A stretch of DNA of 40,366 nucleotides from an uncultured Prevotella sp. (GCA_946612625.1 CAMOEW010000011.1:1-40366); one strand, 5' to 3'. Positions 8,938 to 17,294 are shown, numbered from the stretch's first letter. The notes: generated by a model from the sequence alone, not told the origin. Translations and numbers: made by a program.

Positions 8938-11139
8938 ATGAAACGACTATTGCTGCTGACAATATGTTCCTTATACATATTTTTATATATAGGTGCACAA
9001 CGTGCTGATTACGGAAAACTATCGCCCATGCTTCGCAGTTTGGTGCGGTCGGAACAGAAGAGACACATGACACCTTCAGCCACGAAAGACAACCGTCAGG
9101 TTTGTGCCTTCGTGAAGGTGAAAGACGACGGCGAACAACTGCTACGTTCTGAGGGATGCAAGGTGCTTACCAGGGTGGGTAATATCTGCATTGCAAGTAT
9201 TCCGATTCAAAGCATTTCTTCGCTTACTCGTGACAGTCGTATTCTACGCATCGAGGCACGTTTGCACAACATGCTACATACCGACTCGGTAGCAATCCAA
9301 GTGAATGCCATACCAGTATATGAAGGTCGTAATTTACCGCAAGCATATACCGGCAAGGGAGTTGTGATGGGAATCATGGACATAGGATTCGATCTCACTC
9401 ACCCGAACTTCTACGACAGTACAGCCACAGACTACCGCATCAAAACTTTTTGGGATCAGCTGTCAGCCGACACTATAGGCAGCCGTTTATACGTCGGGCG
9501 TGAATATACATCACGCAAAGAGCTGTTAGCATTAGGACATTCCCGCGACGGACTCGACCATTCACACGGCACCCACACCCTGGGCATTGCGGCAGGCAGT
9601 GGCTACAACACGCAATATCGCGGCTTGGCTCCCGAGTCAGACATCTGCCTTGTTGCCAATGCCGTGACCGAAGATACTGTGTTCATAGATTCCGACGACT
9701 ATTATAAATACACATTCGCCACCGATGCTCTCGGATTCAAGTATATCTTCGACTATGCCAAGGCCCACAACCAACCGTGTGTCATCTCGTTCAGCGAAGG
9801 CAGCAACCAGGACTTCCGGGGGTATGATGCCCTGTATTACGAGATGCTCGACAGCCTTGTGGGGCCAGGTCGCATCATTGTGTCATCGGCAGGAAACCAG
9901 GGACAGGTGATGTCTTATTTTTGCAAAAAAAAGGGCGAGAAAAGCAGTGGCACTTTCGTCAGTAGATACGATAACAACGAAATGACCATTACACTGAAGT
10001 CGGCCGACGACTTCGATATGCGGGCGGTGGTTTACAGCGACAGTAACGACACTTTGACCGTCAGCATGACGGGCGTCTTACAGCAAAAAGATTCGGTGCT
10101 CGAAACTCAAATAGCCACATCATGCGGAGAAACTATCAGAATATTGATTGAAGCTTATCCATCCAGCTTTTCCGACGCTGAGACTTGTTATGACGTAACC
10201 TTCACATCCGAGAACGCTCCATCGCTTGGAGACCTACATCGACTTTCTGTCGAAGTAATCGGCACGGAAGCATTCGTTGAGGGCTACCGCATGAACGGCA
10301 GTTTCATCACAGACAGCAAGAATCCCGCTCTGTCGGCAGGTGAATATACCAACAACATCTTTTCTCCGGCAAGCGCGCCGGCGGTAATATGCGTCGGCTC
10401 AACGGGCTACCGCCAGTCGATTGTCAATTACCTTGGCGAGACACAAGAGTTTGTGGTCGGACCATACGGAAAACGAACAGAAACATCGTCTGTAGGTCCG
10501 ACCTACGACAAGAGAATAAAACCTGACGTTATGGCCCCGGGCATCAATGTCATCTCATCATACAGCAGCTTCTATATGGAAAACCATCCTAACAACTATG
10601 ACGTGCCAAGTGCCATAAGCAGTTTCGACTTCAACGGCCGTACATACTGGTGGAGCAGCAACAGTGGCACATCAATGTCATCGCCTGCTGTAGGTGGTGC
10701 TATAGCACTGTGGCTTCAAGCATGTCCCACACTAACTCCAAAGGAGATAATGGCAGTCTTTGAGCGAACATGCCGTCACAACGAACCTGAATTGCACTAT
10801 CCCAACAACTACTACGGATATGGGGAGATAGATGTTTATCGCGGACTACTCGATGTGTTGAAAATAGATAAGATAGAAGGCATCAGCACTACCCCCACAC
10901 CGGCAAATCTACGACTATGTGGAAATGGTGATATGTATATCCATCTATCTCGCCCTGCCACACAGAACTTCTCCGTCAGCGTTTTCACGCTTTCCGGACA
11001 GCGAATACATCGACAGACGCTCCCAGCAGGATCAGAAAGCTATACAATACAGCTGCCCATGATGCAGAAAAATAATATCTACGCTGTACAAATAAACGGA
11101 GGACCTGAGATAAAAGGTTCAATGCTCGTCAGACGATAG
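8938..11139 (+). CDS. Secreted subtilisin-like (S8) serine protease
   Basis: A 733-residue exported protease. Residues 1-20 are a signal peptide (MKRLLLL..., hydrophobic, ending YIGA-Q). The catalytic triad is intact: Asp148 (GIMDIGFDLTHP), His210 (SHGTHTLGIAAG) and Ser579 (SGTSMSSPAVGG); Asn320 (SSAGNQG) supplies the oxyanion hole. Between His and Ser is a large beta-rich insertion (about 325-470), as in many Bacteroidota S8 proteases. After residue 645 comes a short beta-domain (FSVSVFTLSGQRIHRQ ... IYAVQINGG...SMLVRR) resembling a type A C-terminal sorting domain of the type IX secretion system, though its last strand is atypical. Substrate unknown. Monocistronic, with its own promoter. 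Confidence 0.9.
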   Translation: MKRLLLLTICSLYIFLYIGAQRADYGKLSPMLRSLVRSEQKRHMTPSATKDNRQVCAFVKVKDDGEQLLRSEGCKVLTRVGNICIASIPIQSISSLTRDSRILRIEARLHNMLHTDSVAIQVNAIPVYEGRNLPQAYTGKGVVMGIMDIGFDLTHPNFYDSTATDYRIKTFWDQLSADTIGSRLYVGREYTSRKELLALGHSRDGLDHSHGTHTLGIAAGSGYNTQYRGLAPESDICLVANAVTEDTVFIDSDDYYKYTFATDALGFKYIFDYAKAHNQPCVISFSEGSNQDFRGYDALYYEMLDSLVGPGRIIVSSAGNQGQVMSYFCKKKGEKSSGTFVSRYDNNEMTITLKSADDFDMRAVVYSDSNDTLTVSMTGVLQQKDSVLETQIATSCGETIRILIEAYPSSFSDAETCYDVTFTSENAPSLGDLHRLSVEVIGTEAFVEGYRMNGSFITDSKNPALSAGEYTNNIFSPASAPAVICVGSTGYRQSIVNYLGETQEFVVGPYGKRTETSSVGPTYDKRIKPDVMAPGINVISSYSSFYMENHPNNYDVPSAISSFDFNGRTYWWSSNSGTSMSSPAVGGAIALWLQACPTLTPKEIMAVFERTCRHNEPELHYPNNYYGYGEIDVYRGLLDVLKIDKIEGISTTPTPANLRLCGNGDMYIHLSRPATQNFSVSVFTLSGQRIHRQTLPAGSESYTIQLPMMQKNNIYAVQINGGPEIKGSMLVRR

Positions 11140-11216
11140 TATGCCTGACGAAAAAGACGAGCCTGAATTTCCGTCAAAACTTATTTTTGAATTCTGTTAT
11201 AGGTTCTGAATAATTT

Positions 11217-11329
11217 CAGAATTTACTTTTCATTTCTTTAGTAAGTTTCGAGCGAATCAGAATTTACTTTTCATTTCTTTAGTAAGTTTTAATCAGACCA
11301 AAATTTACTTTTCATTTCTTTAGTAAATT
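11217..11329. repeat. Three tandem 41-bp repeats at the 3' end of the transporter gene
   Basis: A block of about 27-29 bp, centred on TTTACTTTTCATTTCTTTAG, occurs three times with starts at 11221, 11262 and 11303, exactly 41 bp apart; the remaining 12-14 bp of each unit vary. The outer edges AATTTACT and AGTAA(A/G)TT are complementary, so each unit can form a hairpin. The third copy contains the last codons and TGA of the minus-strand transporter gene. The array may have grown by duplicating that gene's end. Confidence 0.85.
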
Positions 11330-12259
11330 CTGATTCGATGCTGTTGCTCGATAATAATATGCAACAATGGCTCCGGAGATGTTGTGCCACACGCTGAAGA
11401 TGGCTCCCGGTATAGTGGCCATCGGATAGGCTGCGAAATGTATGGTGGCCAGACTGCTGGCCAGACCGGAATTCTGCATACCCACCTCGATGGAGATGGC
11501 TTTTCGCTTCTGATCCGGAAGCTGCAGTAGCCATCCTATGAGATAGCCCAGACCAAGGCCGCAGACATTGTGCATCATGACCACTACGACTATCAGCAGT
11601 CCGCCGGCCAGCAACTTACCGGCACTGGCAGCGATGACGATGGCCACGATGAAAGCAATGGTTATCGACGAGAAGGCAGGGAGGTAGTCGATAGTCCGAT
11701 CGGTCAGTCGAGGCCATTTCCACTTCACTGTCAGTCCTATGACAATGGGCAGGATGACCACCCAGAGAATGCTCAGAAACATGCTGGCCACATCGACATC
11801 GACGCTCTTGCCCGCCAAGGCCCACGTCAGCAGGGGTGTCAGCAGCGGAGCCAGCAGTGTGCTGACACCTGTCATTCCCACCGAAAGTGCCAGGTCGCCT
11901 TTAGCCAAATAGGTGATGACATTGGAGGCAGTACCTCCCGGACAGCAGCCCACAAGCACAACGCCAAGTGCCAATGCGTCGTCGAGACGGAACAGCCAGG
12001 CCAGCAGCCAAGCCAGCAGCGGCATGACAGTGAACTGTGCCAGACAGCCGATGAAAACATCCTTTGGCCTACTGAACACAATCTTGAAGTCGTGCAGGTT
12101 CAGCGTCAATCCCATGCCAAACATGACCACTCCCAAAAGGTAGTTGATGGCCTTGGTGGGTACCCTTGACGGCACTTCCGGGAAAGCCAGAGCCAGCAAT
12201 GCTGATACAAGCACCAGCAGCCCCATATATTTAGAGATATAATGACAGAGTTTCTTCAT
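11312..12259 (-). CDS. Bile acid:sodium symporter family (BASS/NTCP-like) transporter
   Basis: A 315-residue integral membrane protein with nine or ten hydrophobic segments. Family motifs are the Na+-site region GCCPGGTASNVITYLAKGD and, in the second repeat, EVGMQNSGLASSLA. Bacterial members take up bile acids, pantoate, pyruvate-type organic anions or similar compounds with Na+; the substrate cannot be told here. The upstream in-frame extension was rejected because a TACCTTTG box overlaps it; the chosen ATG (MKKLCHYISKY) lies 7 nt after the box. The C-terminal codons and stop are inside the third 41-bp repeat, so the tail (NQNLLKK) may be recently altered. Divergent from tadA. Confidence 0.88.
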   Translation of the reverse strand: MKKLCHYISKYMGLLVLVSALLALAFPEVPSRVPTKAINYLLGVVMFGMGLTLNLHDFKIVFSRPKDVFIGCLAQFTVMPLLAWLLAWLFRLDDALALGVVLVGCCPGGTASNVITYLAKGDLALSVGMTGVSTLLAPLLTPLLTWALAGKSVDVDVASMFLSILWVVILPIVIGLTVKWKWPRLTDRTIDYLPAFSSITIAFIVAIVIAASAGKLLAGGLLIVVVVMMHNVCGLGLGYLIGWLLQLPDQKRKAISIEVGMQNSGLASSLATIHFAAYPMATIPGAIFSVWHNISGAIVAYYYRATASNQNLLKK

Positions 12260-12266
12260 GATGCTG

Positions 12267-12274
12267 CAAAGGTA
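12267..12274 (-). promoter_or_regulatory. -7 box of the BASS transporter
   Basis: TACCTTTG on the minus strand, followed by CAGCATC and then the ATG. With flanks (12263-12274) it mirrors the tadA box at 12318-12329 in 11 of 12 positions. No clear -33 TTTG was seen. Confidence 0.6.
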
Positions 12275-12317
12275 CACTTTTTTATTAGAAAAAGTACACA
12301 ATTCGGGAAAAAAATTG

Positions 12318-12325
12318 TAGCTTTG
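12318..12325 (+). promoter_or_regulatory. -7 box of tadA
   Basis: TAGCTTTG, then CAGC, then the tadA ATG at 12330. Only 4 nt separate the box from the start codon, so the mRNA is probably leaderless. Confidence 0.6.
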
Positions 12326-12329
12326 CAGC

Positions 12330-12782
12330 ATGAACACAGAAGAACAACAGAAAAGAGACGAGCAATACATGCTCCGTGCCCTCGACGAAGCTCGTCAGGC
12401 CTTCCAAAAAGGCGAAATCCCCATTGGTGCAGTCATTGTGTGTCACGACCGTATCATATCGCGTGCCCACAACCTCACCGAGACCCTGTGTGATGTCACG
12501 GCCCATGCCGAGATGCAGGCCATCACTTCAGCCTCAGCACTTCTTGGCGGCAAGTATCTCACCGACTGCACACTCTATGTCACAGTGGAACCGTGCTCTA
12601 TGTGTGCCGGCGCACTTGGTTGGTCTCAGGTTCCACGCATTGTCTATGGCACTGCCGACCCCAAGCGCGGCTATCATCTGTATGCCCCTCGCAGTCTGCA
12701 TCCACGCTGCAGTGTCACATCAGGCATTATGGAAGAAGAGTGCCGCCAGCTGATGCTCGATTTCTTCAGAAAATTGCGCTGA
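12330..12782 (+). CDS. tadA: tRNA-specific adenosine deaminase
   Basis: A 150-residue zinc-dependent deaminase that converts the wobble adenosine 34 of tRNA-Arg(ACG) to inosine. Zinc-site motifs are TAHAEMQAI (His59, catalytic Glu61) and EPCSMCAGAL (Cys89, Cys92). Length and the ARQAFQKGEIPIGAVIV opening are typical of TadA rather than of cytosine or guanine deaminases. It has its own promoter directly before the ATG and is divergent from the transporter. Confidence 0.93.
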   Translation: MNTEEQQKRDEQYMLRALDEARQAFQKGEIPIGAVIVCHDRIISRAHNLTETLCDVTAHAEMQAITSASALLGGKYLTDCTLYVTVEPCSMCAGALGWSQVPRIVYGTADPKRGYHLYAPRSLHPRCSVTSGIMEEECRQLMLDFFRKLR

Positions 12783-12850
12783 CAACGTTAGCCGTAAATG
12801 CTTTTTCCGTTTTTTTGATACAAACAGACTTTTAATTCCGGATTTTTATT

Positions 12851-12858
12851 TATCTTTG
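12851..12858 (+). promoter_or_regulatory. -7 box of the glycosyltransferase cluster
   Basis: TATCTTTG, then CACA, then ATG at 12863. The 4-nt spacing suggests a leaderless transcript. No TTTG at the usual -33 distance was found. Confidence 0.55.
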
Positions 12859-12862
12859 CACA

Positions 12863-13750
12863 ATGAAACTGTCTGTAGTGATTCCAGTCTATCGCGTCGA
12901 GTCAACGCTGCTGCGTTGTGTAAGCAGCGTGTTGCAACAGTCTGTTGCCGACATGGAGATTATCCTGATCGATGACGGCTCGCCTGACAGTTGCCCTGTT
13001 CTGTGCGATTACCTGGCTTCTCTCTATAATTCGATAAAGGTTATCCACAAGGAAAACGGCGGTCTCAGCGATGCCCGCAATGTCGGCATCGACATCTCGA
13101 GAGGCGAATACATCACCTTTATTGACTCCGACGACTATATCGATGCCGACACATATCCAGCACTGCTTGACTGGCTTGACTCTAATCCCGGCTGCGACAT
13201 CGTGGAATATTCCGTTGCCGATCGGTTGCCGCTTAACGACCATACATGGACCGACATAGACAGATACTGGATTGAAACACGTGCATACAGCCACACTTAC
13301 GCATGGAACAAGATATACCGTCGCCGTCTGTTTTCTACCGACATTCGTTTTCCTGTAGGTAAAGTGTTCGAAGATGTATATACCTACCCTCTCCTTCTGA
13401 AGAGAGCAAAAAGTGTAGCCACCTCGTCGAACGGCATATACCACTACAGCCTTAACCCCGACGGCATCACAGCCACAGCAGGCGGAGCCGAACTGCAACA
13501 ACTGCTCGAAGCCCATCTCGGTAGCAATATGCCTATCGACGACCACTATTATATGTATTTGGTGAATATTCAAATTGACGTGTGCGAACGTCTCGGCATT
13601 GCTCCTCAACTTCCTTTGCGCCGTATTGACATCTCGCATCTGAAGTGTAAAGAAAAGATAAAAGCCATTTTGCTTAAATTATTAGGAATAAATATATTAT
13701 GCAAAATAATCAGACAATTTCACAAAGTAAGGAAGCCCAGCCGCTTGTGA
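12863..13750 (+). CDS. Family 2 glycosyltransferase (first of three)
   Basis: A 295-residue GT-A fold enzyme of family GT2. The N-terminus is the nucleotide-sugar binding strand MKLSVVIPVYRVE, followed by IILIDDGSPDSC, ENGGLSDARNVGI and the metal-binding FIDSDDYID (about 90-98). The C-terminal third (TYAWNKIYRRRLF ... VFEDVYTYPLLLKRAKS) matches GT2 enzymes of surface-polysaccharide clusters. No membrane segment is seen. Donor and acceptor are unknown. The next glycosyltransferase gene begins 52 bp before this gene ends, so the three form one unit, probably for LPS, capsule or glycoprotein glycans. Confidence 0.9.
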   Translation: MKLSVVIPVYRVESTLLRCVSSVLQQSVADMEIILIDDGSPDSCPVLCDYLASLYNSIKVIHKENGGLSDARNVGIDISRGEYITFIDSDDYIDADTYPALLDWLDSNPGCDIVEYSVADRLPLNDHTWTDIDRYWIETRAYSHTYAWNKIYRRRLFSTDIRFPVGKVFEDVYTYPLLLKRAKSVATSSNGIYHYSLNPDGITATAGGAELQQLLEAHLGSNMPIDDHYYMYLVNIQIDVCERLGIAPQLPLRRIDISHLKCKEKIKAILLKLLGINILCKIIRQFHKVRKPSRL

Positions 13751-14700
13751 GTTTCATCGTCACCGTATATAATCTTCCCATACAGATGCTGTGCGAATGT
13801 ATCGACAGCATCCTCGCATTGTCACTGCGACAGTCAGAGCGCGAGGTTATCGTCATCGACGACGGTAGCACTGTAAGTCCTGTCAACAGTCTCGTTAAAT
13901 ATAGTGACGACATTATATATATACGCCAAAAGAACCAAGGTGTGAGTGCCGCCCGCAACACCGCACTACGCATGGCTCATGGCAAATATATCCAAATCAT
14001 TGACGGCGACGATGCGCTGATACGTGCCCCTTACGAGCATTGCCTCGACATCATACGTTTCAGCGGCAATGCCGACATGGTGCTATTCGACTTTTCGCGC
14101 CATCGCAACGAACCACTGAACTGCAGCGATAGCGAACAGCCATGCAGCGGCACGGCATACATGCACAACCACAATATCCATGGTTCAGCATGGTCGTATC
14201 TTTTCCGCCGTGACGTTCTTGGCTCTCTGCGTTTCACTCCCGGCATCCGCTATGGCGAAGACGAGGAGTTTACGCCTCAGTTGCTGCTGCGTTCCGAGAA
14301 TGTATATCCCACGACAGTGAAGGCTTATTTCTACCGCAACCGTAAAATGTCGGCAATAGCCAGCAGAGACAGCGACCATGTGCGTCAACGTCTCGACGAC
14401 ACAAAGACAGTGCTTCTACATCTGCAGGAGATTTCATATTACCTGCCACATGCCGAACGTCTGGCGATGCAACGTCGGATAGCCCAGCTCACGATGGATT
14501 ACATTTACAACACCATCATCCTTACGCGTTCAGAGACAGTACTCAACGAGCGACTTGCCGAACTCACCGACAAGGGACTATTTCCTCTGCCCGAAGCCGA
14601 CTATTCGACAAAGTATGTATGGTTTCGCCGTATGACAAATTCGCGCCTCGGCATTTCCGTTCTGCTACGCACACTTCCATTGTTAAAAACCGAGCGATGA
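13699..14700 (+). CDS. Family 2 glycosyltransferase (second of three)
   Basis: A 333-residue GT2 enzyme. The core starts at PLVSFIVTVYN (about 14-24), then IVIDDGSTV, QGVSAARNTALRMAHG and metal-binding QIIDGDDALI. SAWSYLFRRDVLG and RYGEDEEFTPQLLLRSE match the acceptor-side region of surface-polysaccharide GT2 enzymes. The gene overlaps the previous one by 52 bp in another frame. No later start would keep the first beta strand, so the overlap is real. It ends in an ATGA overlap with the next gene. Sugar specificity unknown. Confidence 0.9.
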   Translation: MQNNQTISQSKEAQPLVSFIVTVYNLPIQMLCECIDSILALSLRQSEREVIVIDDGSTVSPVNSLVKYSDDIIYIRQKNQGVSAARNTALRMAHGKYIQIIDGDDALIRAPYEHCLDIIRFSGNADMVLFDFSRHRNEPLNCSDSEQPCSGTAYMHNHNIHGSAWSYLFRRDVLGSLRFTPGIRYGEDEEFTPQLLLRSENVYPTTVKAYFYRNRKMSAIASRDSDHVRQRLDDTKTVLLHLQEISYYLPHAERLAMQRRIAQLTMDYIYNTIILTRSETVLNERLAELTDKGLFPLPEADYSTKYVWFRRMTNSRLGISVLLRTLPLLKTER

Positions 14701-15788
14701 AAATACTGTTACTTGGCGAATACAGCAATGTCCACGCTACGCTGAAGGCAGGTCTTTCAGCGCTTGGACACGATGTTACACTGATGTCGAACGGCGACTT
14801 CTGGAAAGACTATCCACGCGACATCGACGTCGCACGAAAGCCTGGCCATCTGGGTGGCATAATGCTGCTGACTAAGCTCTGCTCTCTTCTGCCAAAGATG
14901 CGCGGATATGATGTTGTGCAACTGATCAACCCACTATTTTTCGAGCTGAGAGCTGAACGGCTGTTCTGGTTCTACAGATACCTGCGACGTCACAACGGCA
15001 AACTGATACTCTGTGCTTTCGGCATGGACTACTACTGGGTGAGCCGCTGTACTTACGACAAACCCTTGCGCTACAGCGACTTCAATTTTGGCGACACAGT
15101 GCGTACAGATGCTACGGCATTGAAAGAACAGGCAGACTGGCTTGGCACTGCCAAAGAGCGGCTCAACAAGCTTATAGCTCACGATTGCGATGCCATCGTC
15201 ACCGGTCTCTACGAATACCATGTATGCTATCAGCCTCTTTTTCCCGAAAAAACCGTATTCATACCATTTCCAGTCAGACTGCCCTCAAACAATGTCACTG
15301 ACAGGGCCGACCAATCGAAGACAGTGTTGTTCATCGGCATAAGCAAGTCGCGTTCCGCATACAAGGGCACCGACATCATGTTGCAGGCAGCCAAGGCTGT
15401 CGAAAGCAAATACCCTGACAAGGTGCAGATAAACATTGCCGAAGGTGTTCCTTTTGCCAAATACACCAAGCTGATGGAAGGTTCAGACGCCATTCTCGAC
15501 CAGCTATATGCCTACACCCCGTCGATGAATCCATTAGAGGCGATGGCCAAGGGAATCATCTGCATAGGCGGCGGCGAACCCGAAAACTACGAAATTATCA
15601 ATGAGACCGAACTGAGGCCGATTATCAACGTCGGTCCTACCTATGAGAGCGTATTTAGTGAGCTTGAACATCTTGTGCTCCATCCAGAATGTATTCCCGA
15701 GCTTAAGCGACAGAGTGTGGAGTATGTACGCCGCCATCACGACTATATCAAGGTAGCCCGACAATACGTTGAGTTATACACTGCCTAA
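14697..15788 (+). CDS. GT4-type glycosyltransferase (third of three)
   Basis: A 363-residue GT-B fold enzyme. The N-terminal Rossmann domain begins MKILLLGEYSNVHATLKAGLSALGHDV. The C-terminal domain has the donor-binding region: SRSAYKGTDIMLQAA, a YTPSMNPLEAMAKGI segment equivalent to the GT4 EPFGLVALEAMA motif (including the conserved Glu), and IGGGEPENYEI. An upstream in-frame start 26 codons earlier was rejected because it lies fully inside the preceding gene; the chosen ATG forms a 4-bp ATGA overlap, typical of translational coupling. The donor is probably a nucleotide sugar; acceptor unknown. Confidence 0.85.
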   Translation: MKILLLGEYSNVHATLKAGLSALGHDVTLMSNGDFWKDYPRDIDVARKPGHLGGIMLLTKLCSLLPKMRGYDVVQLINPLFFELRAERLFWFYRYLRRHNGKLILCAFGMDYYWVSRCTYDKPLRYSDFNFGDTVRTDATALKEQADWLGTAKERLNKLIAHDCDAIVTGLYEYHVCYQPLFPEKTVFIPFPVRLPSNNVTDRADQSKTVLFIGISKSRSAYKGTDIMLQAAKAVESKYPDKVQINIAEGVPFAKYTKLMEGSDAILDQLYAYTPSMNPLEAMAKGIICIGGGEPENYEIINETELRPIINVGPTYESVFSELEHLVLHPECIPELKRQSVEYVRRHHDYIKVARQYVELYTA

Positions 15789-15800
15789 AAATAGACAACA

Positions 15801-15828
15801 AAAAGGCCGTCGCATTGTTGCGACAGCC
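15801..15828 (-). terminator. rpsP terminator
   Basis: GGC-C-GTCGCA and TGCGAC-A-GCC pair around TTGT (15805-15828). In the minus direction the stem is followed by TTTTTG. It sits between the convergent glycosyltransferase and rpsP genes and may stop both. Confidence 0.75.
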
Positions 15829-15861
15829 TAAATTACTGTTGGATTGCTTAGTGTTCTGATG

Positions 15862-16407
15862 TTATGCCTCAGCAGGAGCGGCCTCCTCTGCAGGAGACTC
15901 TTCAGCAGCATTGGCAGCAGCCTCTGCCTCTGCCTTAGCAGCAGCCTCAGCAGCCCTTTTCTCTGCAACCTGTGCAGCCTTTGCTTCCTTGATTTTCTTC
16001 TCGGCAGCAAGCTCCTTGGCGGCAGCATCCTTCTTTGCCTTCTCCTCGTTATTGCGCACTGCATCAAGTCCCTTCTGCTTGTCTGCTTTCCATGCGTCGA
16101 ACTTCTTCTGAGCCGTAGCCTCGTCGAAAGCACCCTTTGCTACTCCACCACGCAGGTGTTTCATCAAATATACGCCCTCGTCGCTCAGAATGTTGCGTGT
16201 AGTGTCTGTGGGCTGAGCACCTGTCTCTACCCAATAAAGCGCACGCTCGAAATTCAAATCCACAGTGGCTGGATTGGTATTAGGATTATACGTACCAATC
16301 TTCTCGATAAACCTACCATCACGTGGTGCTCTCGCGTCGGCGATAACGATGCGATACACTGCATATCCCTTGCGTCCGCCGCGTTGCAATCTGATTTTAG
16401 TTGCCAT
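15862..16407 (-). CDS. rpsP: 30S ribosomal protein S16 with Ala/Glu/Lys-rich tail
   Basis: A 181-residue S16, a primary 16S rRNA-binding protein of the small subunit. The N-terminal core ([46 protein letters not shown] start, through about residue 90) is canonical. E. coli S16 is about 82 residues; here a further stretch from about residue 110 is a low-complexity, charged, alanine-rich predicted helix ending EEAAPAEA. Such tails are seen on S16 of other Bacteroidetes; their role is unclear. It has its own promoter and a terminator just downstream. Confidence 0.95.
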   Translation of the reverse strand: MATKIRLQRGGRKGYAVYRIVIADARAPRDGRFIEKIGTYNPNTNPATVDLNFERALYWVETGAQPTDTTRNILSDEGVYLMKHLRGGVAKGAFDEATAQKKFDAWKADKQKGLDAVRNNEEKAKKDAAAKELAAEKKIKEAKAAQVAEKRAAEAAAKAEAEAAANAAEESPAEEAAPAEA

Positions 16408-16438
16408 TTTTTACTTTTAAACTTTTTTACTTTTAAAC
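16407..16438. repeat. 16-bp direct duplication in the rpsP leader
   Basis: The sequence TTTTTTACTTTTAAAC occurs twice in a row directly before rpsP (first copy touching the start codon). In the mRNA this gives two adjacent GTTTAAAAGTAAAAAA blocks in the ribosome-binding region, which is A-rich as usual for this phylum. Confidence 0.8.
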
Positions 16439-16480
16439 TTATAATTTGAATCTCATGCTATTATCTCGTAATAGCGGCTG

Positions 16481-16488
16481 CAAAGGTA
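16481..16488 (-). promoter_or_regulatory. -7 box of rpsP
   Basis: TACCTTTG on the minus strand followed by CAGCCGC. The leader to rpsP would be about 65-70 nt. The -33 region has only ATTG at a 21-bp spacing. Confidence 0.6.
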
Positions 16489-16559
16489 CTATAAATAATC
16501 GAGAATTGGCAATTGACCATTGACTATTGACTGTAGATTAATTATTTTTAACTCTTATC

Positions 16560-17189
16560 TCAGTTTTTCTTCAGTGCGAATCCAGCTTTCATGCCGTTCA
16601 CGCTCTTCATTAGCGATGCTACAGTCTGCAGCGAGGAGTTGTTCGAATTGCCGGCGATGCCCTTGAACAGATTCAGCAGCTTTGTGGCGTCGGCGACGAA
16701 CATCAGTTCCTTTCCTTCAAGTTGCGTAGTCGTCTGCACGGTTTTCATGCCAGCAAAAGTTAGGTTAAGTTTCGAGTTCACAACCTGCCATTTTCCACTT
16801 ACTCCCTTTTTACCTTTTATGGTACTTGTAAACGTACCGTCTTCCTTGAAGACAACAGTAAGACTACCTGGCTTTATACCGTATTTCGATAGATACGTCT
16901 GCAATGTGCTCTCTATCTTGTTGGCTGCTATCTTTGAACCAGCCTTGGCAAGAATGTTGTTTGACTCGAACATTATTGCGGGTTCGGAATACGTCCAGAT
17001 TCCGACGAGGTTCTCTTTCGAAGCTTGTTTGCTACCTTCAAATACAGATACGAGGTTGTTAACTGCACTTGATGTGTTTCCTCCAGTAACCTGGCTTACA
17101 ATCTTTCCGAGGTCGATCTGTGCCTCAGCACTCATAGTGCTCATCATTATTGCAGCAAAGACGAACACCTTATTAAAATATTTATTCAT
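16560..17189 (-). CDS. DUF4923-like exported protein
   Basis: A 209-residue protein with a signal peptide (MNKYFNKVFVFAAIMMSTMSAEA, cut before QID). The mature part starts with a helical segment, then a lipocalin-like beta pattern: LVGIWTYSEPAIMFES, LTVVFKEDGTFTSTIKGKKGVSGKWQV, LNLTFAG, and ELMFVADATKLLNL. This matches the Bacteroidota family DUF4923 as I recall it. No enzyme motif is visible. Probably periplasmic; function unknown. It has a consensus promoter and is divergent from a glycosyltransferase gene. Confidence 0.7.
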   Translation of the reverse strand: MNKYFNKVFVFAAIMMSTMSAEAQIDLGKIVSQVTGGNTSSAVNNLVSVFEGSKQASKENLVGIWTYSEPAIMFESNNILAKAGSKIAANKIESTLQTYLSKYGIKPGSLTVVFKEDGTFTSTIKGKKGVSGKWQVVNSKLNLTFAGMKTVQTTTQLEGKELMFVADATKLLNLFKGIAGNSNNSSLQTVASLMKSVNGMKAGFALKKN

Positions 17190-17215
17190 TAGTATGTAAA
17201 TTTTTTAAACGGGTG

Positions 17216-17247
17216 CAAAAGTAGCATTTTACCCATAAATAGCCAAA
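17216..17247 (-). promoter_or_regulatory. Promoter of the DUF4923 gene
   Basis: On the minus strand TTTG (17244-17247), a 20-bp spacer, TACTTTTG (17216-17223). Full consensus match, about 26 bp before the start codon. Confidence 0.75.
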
Positions 17248-17263
17248 AAAAGAGTGAGAAAAT

Positions 17264-17294
17264 TTTCGATTATAACTTTTTTTGAGTATTTTTG
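17264..17294 (+). promoter_or_regulatory. Promoter of the fourth glycosyltransferase gene
   Basis: TTTC (17264-17267), a 19-bp spacer, TATTTTTG (17287-17294), then 9 nt to the ATG at 17304. It overlaps the TTG codon that would otherwise extend the ORF, which supports the ATG as start. Confidence 0.6.

Noticed and set aside
12902..13639. 245-codon ORF antisense to the first glycosyltransferase gene
   Set aside because: It lies wholly inside a GT2 gene with clear motifs and has no recognisable domain, so it is a shadow frame.
16501..16540. Short TTGAC/ATTGAC runs upstream of rpsP as operator sites
   Set aside because: Imperfect AATTGACCATTGACTATTGAC-type runs look like simple slippage repeats common between genes in this group; no clear spacing to the promoter.
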